A stretch of 64,000 nt of DNA from Prionace glauca (Eukaryota > Chordata > Chondrichthyes > Carcharhiniformes > Carcharhinidae). The stretch lies in NCBI GenBank assembly GCA_037974335.1, contig CM075760.1, positions 41,730,103 through 41,794,102 on the forward strand. The letters are read 5' to 3'. The notes under the pieces were generated by a model. That model did not search any database, was not told the DNA's origin, and saw nothing but the letters and a program-made list of their open reading frames with translations. The position numbers and the translations under genes were made by a program. Positions 58,469-64,000 of the stretch are shown piece by piece (within the stretch, counting starts at the first letter, position 1; the number at the start of each line of letters is the position of its first letter).

Positions 58469-58540
58469 GGTATTTGTTCAGCTTCTTTTCACTGTGACTT
58501 TCCCAATATTTACACAGTGATACAGTTCAGCATCAAAACC
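58469..58540 (-). promoter_or_regulatory. Two 12-type recombination signals flanking the NAR D
   Basis: Plus-strand order: nonamer ggtatttgt (58469-58477), 12-bp spacer, heptamer cactgtg (58490-58496), the D, heptamer cacagtg (58513-58519), 12-bp spacer, nonamer atcaaaacc (58532-58540). Both heptamers are perfect and both spacers exactly 12. The symmetry could hardly arise by chance. Confidence 0.96.
58497..58512 (-). CDS. NAR D segment, 16 bp
   Basis: Sixteen bases between two inward-facing 12-type signals (minus-strand sequence taaatattgggaaagt). It lies between the NAR V (23-type) and NAR J (23-type), so V-to-D and D-to-J joining obey the 12/23 rule while V-to-J joining within the NAR module is forbidden. 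This is the layout of an Ig heavy chain, not of TCR delta. In one frame it reads NIGK-like, in another ILGK; one frame opens with a stop. It is invisible to any search for reading frames. Confidence 0.94.
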
Positions 58541-58881
58541 TCTGGTACTGGGTGGGGTGTTGGAACATGAATTAAACAGCGCGGAATGTGGCTCCCAGTT
58601 CTGGCTGTGAGCCTAGGGTCCCATCTGGTGTCAGGGTTTGTAACTGGGATCAGTCATTCCCATTCTCAATTCACCGAAAACACTCCCAGGAATGAAACTC
58701 CCAAGCACTCACTCTCCGTATTTATAAAACTCAAAATACCAACGGTAATAATCAGGTCTTATTCAAAATAAACTGCAATAAATAGGCGCAACTGTGGGAT
58801 TGCGGGAGGTGGGGGCGGAGGGGGGGGGTGGTGTAGATTAACTCCGGTTTTTCGTTTGGTTCTGTGAGAATCTGCAGGATG

Positions 58882-58919
58882 AGTTTTTGTATCGTGGGAA
58901 GCCGAGGCCCATCACTGTG
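58882..58919 (-). promoter_or_regulatory. 23-type recombination signal of the NAR V (22-bp spacer)
   Basis: On the minus strand: heptamer cacagtg (58913-58919), spacer of 22 bp, nonamer acaaaaact (58882-58890; eight of nine). The nonamer is the same as that of the NAR J. Confidence 0.94.
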
Positions 58920-59207
58920 TCTTGTACTCATAATGAGCTTTACAGTAATAGGTGGCGGCGTCTTCAACTCTCACATCCCGAATTTCCAGCGAAAATGTCT
59001 TCCCTGCTTTGTTCACAGACACAATAAATCTCCCTCCGCTGGAGATCCGCTCCCACTCCTTCCCGGGCTGGGTTTGTTTGAAGAACTCGCCGTTAACCAA
59101 AGGGCGAGCAAAAAATCCACCATAGAAAACACAGGTGATGGTGAGAGACTGACACTCCTGCTTGGTCACCTCTCCTGGGCTCTGTACCACCGACTGACTG
59201 AAACATC
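58920..59207 (-). CDS. NAR-type V exon of NAR-TCR
   Basis: After the acceptor 'tgtgtttaatttccag' the exon reads RCFSQSVVQSPGEVTKQEC, QSLTITCVFYGGFFARPLVN, GEFFKQTQPGKEWERISSGG, RFIVSVNKAGKTFSLEIRDV, RVEDAATYYCKA. The 'SGGRF..SVNKA.K.FSL.I.D...ED..TYYCKA' run is the signature of shark NAR V domains, which lack a CDR2: FR2 runs straight into FR3 here. Core cysteines are in TITC and YYC. The FR2 Trp found in most V domains is missing (GEFFKQ), in keeping with a domain that does not pair with another V. An extra Cys in FR1 (KQEC) is placed for a bond with the support V. It is the outermost domain of the receptor and would bind antigen alone. Confidence 0.94.
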
Positions 59208-59355
59208 CTGGAAATTAAACACAGAGAGTTTAATGGACCATCAGAGCTGAACCACACAATGGAGCTAAAACCCCAAACAGTGTCTGTAATTGGGATGGAC
59301 TGGGACAGCTTTATACCCAATCCACACAATGTGGGTTAGTTGGATGGGTACTCAC

Positions 59356-59398
59356 GGGGTAAACAGACACACAGGGTGAAAACAAGAAGGATTCCCAT
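59356..59398 (-). CDS. Leader exon of NAR-TCR V
   Basis: ATG at 59396-59398 opens MGILLVFTLCVCLP and one base before the donor gtgagtac. It is a hydrophobic signal-peptide core, split from the V exon by a 148-bp intron, as is usual for V genes. Phase 1 to the V exon gives Arg at the joint. It is the only leader in the module, so it must serve the whole three-domain chain. Confidence 0.92.
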
Positions 59399-59570
59399 CT
59401 CTCTGCTGCCCGGAGCTGATGGTTTACGTGACGGGGAGCTGGAGACTGCAGAGTTTGACTGCTCTGGGACACTGGATCTCAGAACTGAACTGAAATACCT
59501 CAAGCCTGAACATTGTTAATTTAGGCCACGCCCATTGTTTAAAATAAAACTCGAGAATGGAAAGGTGGCA
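59399..59570 (-). promoter_or_regulatory. Putative NAR-TCR promoter region
   Basis: The 170 bp before the leader ATG contain 'gggcgtggcc' (a GC/CACCC-type box, minus strand, about 59525-59534) and 'gtcacgtaaa' near the leader. I see no octamer and no clear TATA box. Called from position only. Confidence 0.35.
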
Positions 59571-59879
59571 GAAAGCTGTGAACATTCAGTCGAGGCTCCA
59601 CAGTTATCTGGGCCTCGGAGCTCCCGACCCCAAGATCTGATCCCATAACTCTTCTGGGTGTTGCCACTCAGAGTTTGTGGATGTCCCTCTTTGTCACAAG
59701 TAAGGAAAATTCTTCTTTTTCAGTGTCCAAGTGTAGAGATGGCAGTTAGGGCAGTGATATGCTCCTCCTATTAGATGTGGGAGATTAGGGAACTTTCTAG
59801 TCCCTGGCGACTATATTTGCGGGAAGTGTGACCAGCTGCAGTTCCTCACAAACCCCATGGTTCGGTTCGAGCAGCAGCT

Positions 59880-60545
59880 GGAAACACTCTTACTGGATCC
59901 AGGGTGAGGTAGACAAATGGGTACAAAATTGGCTTGATAACGGAAGCCAGAGGATGGTTCTAGAGGGTTGTTTTTCAAACTGGAGGCCTGTGACCAGCGG
60001 TGTGTCTCAGCGATCAGTGCTGGGTACACGGTTGTTCGTCAGTTATGTTAATGATTTGGATGATAATATAGGGGGCATGGTTAGCAAGTTTGTAGATGAC
60101 ACCAAGATTGGTGACATACTGGACAGAGAAGAAGGTTAATACGGATTGCAACGGGATCTTTATCAATTGGGCCAGTGGACTGGTGAACGGAAGATGGAGT
60201 TTTATTTAGAGGGATGCGAGGTGATCCATTTTGGTCAATCAAATCAGGACAGAACTTATTCATTTAATGGAATGGTGTTGTGGGCAGTTATAGAACAAAA
60301 ATCTCTAGCAGTACAGGTTCGTAGCAGAGTCACGGGTGGACAGAGTGGTGAAGAAGGCATTCGGCATGCTTGGTTTCATCTGTCAGAACATTGAATACAG
60401 GAGTTGGGATGTCTTGTTGAAGTTGCACAAGACATTGGTAAGACCACACTTGGAATACTGTGTACAATTCTGGTCACCCTATCATAGAAAGGATATTATT
60501 AAACTAGAAAGAGTGCAGAAAAGATTTACTGGAATGCTGCCAGGA
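59880..60545 (+). repeat. LINE 3' end with RT active-site region
   Basis: It opens in RT (DKWVQNWLDNGSQRMVLEG, SGVSQRSVLGTRLFVSYVND, KFVDDTKIG) and goes on to RPHLEYCVQFWSPYHRKDII and RVQKRFTGMLPG, where it stops abruptly in a CA repeat. The subfamily is the one of 44725-46440. Confidence 0.9.
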
Positions 60546-60715
60546 CACATACAGATATACACAATCTCAGACAAACTAACAGACACACACAAACACATAC
60601 ACGAACACACACAGACATGCCCACAAAAACATAGACTTACATAAACGCAAAAACTGACACACACAGACATACAACTATCACATACACCCTCACAAACACA
60701 GAGATAAAGTGAGAC
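60546..60715. repeat. CA-rich simple repeat
   Basis: Interrupted CA repeat ('acacacaaacacatacacg'). Confidence 0.9.
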
Positions 60716-60764
60716 AATGAACAGTTGATGTTAATCTCTAATCCACCTGCTGGGAACTAAAATA

Positions 60765-62125
60765 ATGTAAGATGTCTCACAACACCAGGTTAATTTCCAA
60801 CAGGTTTATTTGGTAGAAAAAGCCACTAGCTTTCAGAGTGCTGCTCCTTCATCAGATCAGTGGGAGATCTGTTCACAAGCAGGGCATAGAAGGACACAAG
60901 CCCAATTTACAAAATTATGGTTGGAATGTGAGTCTTTACAGGTAATCAAGTCTTAAAGATACAGACAATATGAGTTGGGAGAGGGTTAAACAAGTTTAAA
61001 GAGATGTGCATTGTCTCCAGCCAGGACAGTAAGTGAGATTTTGCAAGAACAAGGAAAGCCATGGAGATTACAGATAGTGTGACATGAACCCAAGATCCAG
61101 GTTCAGGCTTCCTCATGTGTCTAGAATTTGGCTTTCAATCTCTGCTCAGCGACTCTGTGCTGTCGTGTGTCCTGAAGGCCGCCTTGGAGAAAGTGAATCC
61201 GAAGATCAGAGGCCGAATGCCCCTGACCGCTGAAGTGTTCCCGGACAGGAAGAGAATACTCTTGAGTGGTGACTGTGAGTGGTTTTCATTCAACCGTTGT
61301 GGTAGCGTCTGCATCATCTCCCCAATGTACCATGCTCTGGACTTCCTTTCCTGCAGCGTATCAGATAGACAACGTTACAAGAATATGCACCATGTACCGG
61401 GTGGATGGTGTTCTACGTGAGACTGTACCCTCAACACTTGATTACTTGTAAAGACTCGCGGTGGGTTGTGCGAGGAGTGCTCTTGGATGTTGCTTCGAGA
61501 GTAGCCTAGTGCTTCACGTCGTTAGTGTACGCTTAAACTGGATCAATTAACAGGCAACACGACAGCTCAGTGACTATCACTGTTTGCGTTCCAGTTAAGG
61601 GACCGGGGTCGGATCTCCGTCTTGGGTCAGTGTCTGTGGGAGTTTGCACATCCTCCCCGTGCTTGTGTGGATTTTCTCCGGGTGCTCCGGTTTCTTCCCA
61701 CACCCCCAAAACGTGTTTTTAGGCTAAATTGGATCTCCCTTAATCTGATGCATATATAATTCCCTAAATTTACACCCCTGTATTGTGGAACACACTAGAT
61801 GTAGATAAAAGCCGCAGGTAGGAGAAGGATTGGAATGAGGCACTCACCGACTGTTAAAATGGGCGGAGCGGGCTTGTAGGGCCGAAGGGTCTGTTTCCTG
61901 AGCTGTGTTGTTCTTTTCTTCTTTGACACGCATTCCAACCATTAGTTTGCAAATTAAGTTTGTATTTTTATATGCCCTGTTTGTGAACAGAACTACCACT
62001 TATCTGACAAAGGAGCAACACTCCGAAAGCTTTTGCTACCAAATAAACCTGTCGGACTTTAACCTGGTGTGGTGAGACTTTTTACTGTGCTCACCCCAGT
62101 CCAACGCCGGCATCACCACGTCATC
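60765..62125 (-). mobile_element. Penelope-like element remnant, minus strand
   Basis: An old, broken fragment. The left end ('ctcacaacaccaggttaattt', 'tttcagagtgctgctccttcatcagatc') and the right end (about 61990-62120) are inverted copies of each other. Between them, on the minus strand, a stretch near 61130-61430 recalls the GIY-YIG endonuclease region that Penelope-like elements carry at their C-terminus ('MMQTLPQRLNE'). The middle is occupied by a later LINE tail and SINE (about 61455-61925). It is broken in several places and certainly not active. Confidence 0.65.
61455..61925 (+). repeat. LINE tail and tRNA-derived SINE inside the Penelope-like remnant
   Basis: 'gtgctcttggatgttgcttcgagagtagcctagtgcttcacg' matches the 3' tail text found at 20610-20690 and 63960-64000; 'gacagctcagtgactatcac', 'cgggtgctccggtttcttcccac' and the tail 'gtagggccgaagggtctgtttcctgagctgtgttg' are the SINE. 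Confidence 0.82.
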
Positions 62126-62374
62126 ACTAAAACCATAACAGAAGTTAATCTAAAGCTCGTGAAATGAGAAAATGTATAAATATACCCCATAGCTCAGAAT
62201 GGGAGTGCAATTAATGATTTCTCGGTTGTCCATGATCTTTGAACAAATACAGAATTGGAGAGATTATAATATTTGAATTGTAATATCTAATGTATAATGT
62301 ATCTGGGAACAGAGTGGATTTGACACAGGCTGGAAGACAGACTGAGGTAATGAGATTGAAGCGGCTGTTCAGAG

Positions 62375-62605
62375 TGAATGAACATAGAACATAGAACATT
62401 ACAGCGCAGAACAGGCCCTTCGGCCCACGATGTTGCGCCGACCAGTTTTTTTTTTAAAATACACTGACCCACTAATCTAAACCAATCCCTTTTCGTCCAT
62501 AAACCTATCCACAGATCTCTTAAACGCCCCCAAACTAGAAGCATTTACAACCGCAGCAGGCAGGGCATTCCAATCCCTCACCACCCGCTGGGTAAAGAAT
62601 GGGTT
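62375..62605 (-). repeat. CR1-like LINE 3' end, minus strand
   Basis: 'aacatagaacatagaacattacagcgcagaacaggcccttcggcc' to 'tccctcaccacccgctgggtaaagaa': the last 230 bp of the subfamily seen at 50905-51772, in reverse, with an intact 7-mer tail. GA-rich text follows to 62700. Confidence 0.92.
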
Positions 62606-62805
62606 TGTTGCAGAGAAGGATGCATGGATAGGAAAGAGAGAGCTGGATGGAGAGAAAGAGAGAGAGTGAGATGGATGGAGGGGTAGATAGATGGATAGGA
62701 GTGAATGTGAGAAGTTTCCAGTTGAAAAGGTTCCCAGAGTCTCTGAGCAGTTGAACTGAGGAAGCCTTTGGGCAGAGACTGTGCTGTTTTTATTTCCCTT
62801 CCTGG

Positions 62806-62819
62806 CCACCAGAGGTCGC
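62806..62819 (+). promoter_or_regulatory. CTCF-like site
   Basis: 'ccaccagaggtcgc' agrees with the CTCF core (ccaccagggggcgc type) at nearly all informative positions. It stands at the edge of the CpG-rich region and 3.4 kb from the NAR V leader. CTCF sites are known to shape antigen-receptor loci, but this one is a sequence match only. Confidence 0.5.
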
Positions 62820-63475
62820 TGTAACACGCCCGGACGCTGCTCCGCCCAGTGTCACCTCTTGCCCACTCCGGCCCGGCCGCTGATCGTTGGCGGAAGATCC
62901 GGGTCCTACAGAGAGGCGGGGCCAGCCGCCATATTTCCGTTACGTCACCATCAGCCCCTCCCCCCGTTGAGGAAAAAGCGACGGTTCAGAAACGTAGAAA
63001 GTGAGAGAAATTCCCACCCGGAAATCCCGCCCGGAGCGGAATTAAAATTAAATAAAATACATATTTTTATAAAGAGGCAGGTGGCGGAACCGCGCATGTG
63101 CTGTAGTATTTTCCCAGAGCGCACCGCGCGGGGGTGATTGAAAAACAGACGCAATAAAAAAAACGATTTTCCCGAATGGAGAAGGAACCGAATGTCTGAC
63201 GGGTGAGGATGTGAATAATAATCATCAAGATTCAAAATATTAAAAATTAAAATGTAACTGTCTGGGCGCATGTGTGGGAGGGGAATTCCCCAAGAGTGCC
63301 GCGCGCGGGACGCCGTCTCCCCTGGCAACGCAAGATGGCCACCGGCCGTCTCCCTTGGCAACGCAAGATGGCCGCCGGCCGTCTCCCCTGGCAACGCAAG
63401 ATGGCCGCGGGCGGTGGGTGTGATTTTGGCGCAGGCGCAGTGAGGTCTGCCTGCAGCCCATTGTCCAGATTGCCC
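62820..63475. promoter_or_regulatory. CpG-rich, promoter-like region
   Basis: CpG is rare in the rest of the window and frequent here. Visible motifs: NRF1-like 'gcgcatgtgc' (63093), 'gcgcatgtg' (63266) and 'gcgcaggcgcag' (about 63429), E2F-like 'ttttggcgc' (about 63424), and a triple 33-bp repeat (next entry). No exon with a supported protein is visible on either side, so either its gene begins outside the window, or it makes a non-coding transcript, or it is the 5' end of a dispersed element. Confidence 0.55.
63313..63411 (+). repeat. Three 33-bp repeats with YY1-like and X-box-half motifs
   Basis: Units at 63313, 63346 and 63379 follow 'ccgtctcccctggcaacgca' plus 'agatggccgccgg' with two to four differences. 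Each contains 'aagatggccgc/ac' (YY1-like) and 'ggcaacgc' (the reverse of the RFX half-site gttgcc). The spacing of exactly 33 bp keeps every copy in the same frame and on nearly the same face of the helix (three turns). Confidence 0.85.
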
Positions 63476-63589
63476 CCCAGTGGATGTAGTGGGGATGGTG
63501 CAGCAGATGGAGCAACAATCCCAGTTTCAATGGGGGGAGAGAAGCTGCAATGCTGCTCCCTGTTGTTCACTCCTCTCCGCAGTCTCAGC

Positions 63590-64000
63590 ATTGCAGAGTG
63601 TTTAGAGACACACAGTACGAGGGGAGTTGGGCTTAAGGGGAGGAGGGAGAGGTTTAACACAGATATTAGAGGGAGGTTTTTCACACAGAGGGTAGTGGGG
63701 ATATGCAATGCTCTGCCAAGTAAGGTTGTGGAGGCAAACACGCTGGAGTTGTTTAAGAGTAGCTTAGACAGGCACATGAGTGAGTTGGAGATGGATGGAT
63801 ATAGGAGATTGTTTTAAATAAGGGTCATTCGCATTGGGGCGCCCCTGGTAGGGTAAATGGATATGGTATAATAATAATGCTTTATTTTCTCTTTTTCATT
63901 CACTGGTTTTAAGTCGGTCCGCCTTGTGTCCAACGAGGGGCATACATGCGATGGGTCGTACTTGGGCTGCTCTTGGTTGTTCGAGATTGGCCCAGTGCTT
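63590..64000 (+). repeat. CR1-like LINE 3' end with long tail
   Basis: Frame 63600-63817 gives FNTDIRGRFFTQRVVGICNA, LPSKVVEANTLELFKSSLDR and a stop; then the tail 'ataataatgctttattttctc' to 'ctgctcttggttgttcgag', shared with 20480-20690 and running off the window. Confidence 0.9.

Noticed and set aside
63272-63817. Plus-strand frame of 181 codons at the right end
   Set aside because: It joins the 33-bp repeats to the end of a LINE frame by chance; no common protein.

Overview
This is a vertebrate nuclear window, almost certainly from a shark. Three things point there: a T-cell receptor module whose first variable domain is of the IgNAR-like (NAR) type, many tRNA-derived SINEs ending in the 'ggccgaatggcctcc...' tail, and many CR1-like LINE fragments of the type that crowd elasmobranch genomes. 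More than half of the window is repeats; the true genes are small exons scattered among them.

The main content is a TCR delta locus of the doubly rearranging NAR-TCR kind, on the minus strand and read from about 59.4 kb down to 39.8 kb. In order of transcription: a split leader (59356-59398) and NAR-type V exon (58920-59207); one D segment with 12-bp-spacer recombination signals on both sides (58497-58512); a NAR-type J with a 23-bp-spacer signal (58069-58118); a leaderless 'support' V-delta exon that starts directly at a splice acceptor (56105-56405) and carries its own 23-spacer signal; four J-delta segments (55785, 54653, 52089, 50438), three with good 12-spacer signals and the last with a ruined heptamer; then TRDC as an Ig-like constant exon (44041-44352), a connecting-peptide exon with one cysteine (41281-41343), a transmembrane exon with the Arg/Lys pair and the stop (40695-40805), and a likely 3' UTR exon (about 39820-40193). 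Every splice junction is phase 1. The predicted product is a delta chain with three extracellular Ig domains: NAR V, support V-delta, C-delta.

On the plus strand, 13.2-24.3 kb holds a GPR139-like receptor: a 67-bp first coding exon with a good donor, a 10-kb intron full of repeats, and one large second exon whose expected acceptor reads AA instead of AG. Two tRNA genes or relics lie at 28.06 kb (Val-CAC, somewhat decayed) and 29.25 kb (Gln-TTG, intact-looking).

The left end (about 1.13-10.13 kb) is one 9-kb minisatellite with a unit of about 20-22 bp. The middle (10-39 kb) and the introns of the TCR gene are LINE, SINE and microsatellite fragments, often nested. The right end (62.8-63.5 kb) is a CpG-rich stretch with a CTCF-like site, NRF1- and E2F-like motifs and three perfectly spaced 33-bp repeats, each carrying a YY1-like and an X-box half-site-like motif; it looks like a promoter whose gene is not visible here.
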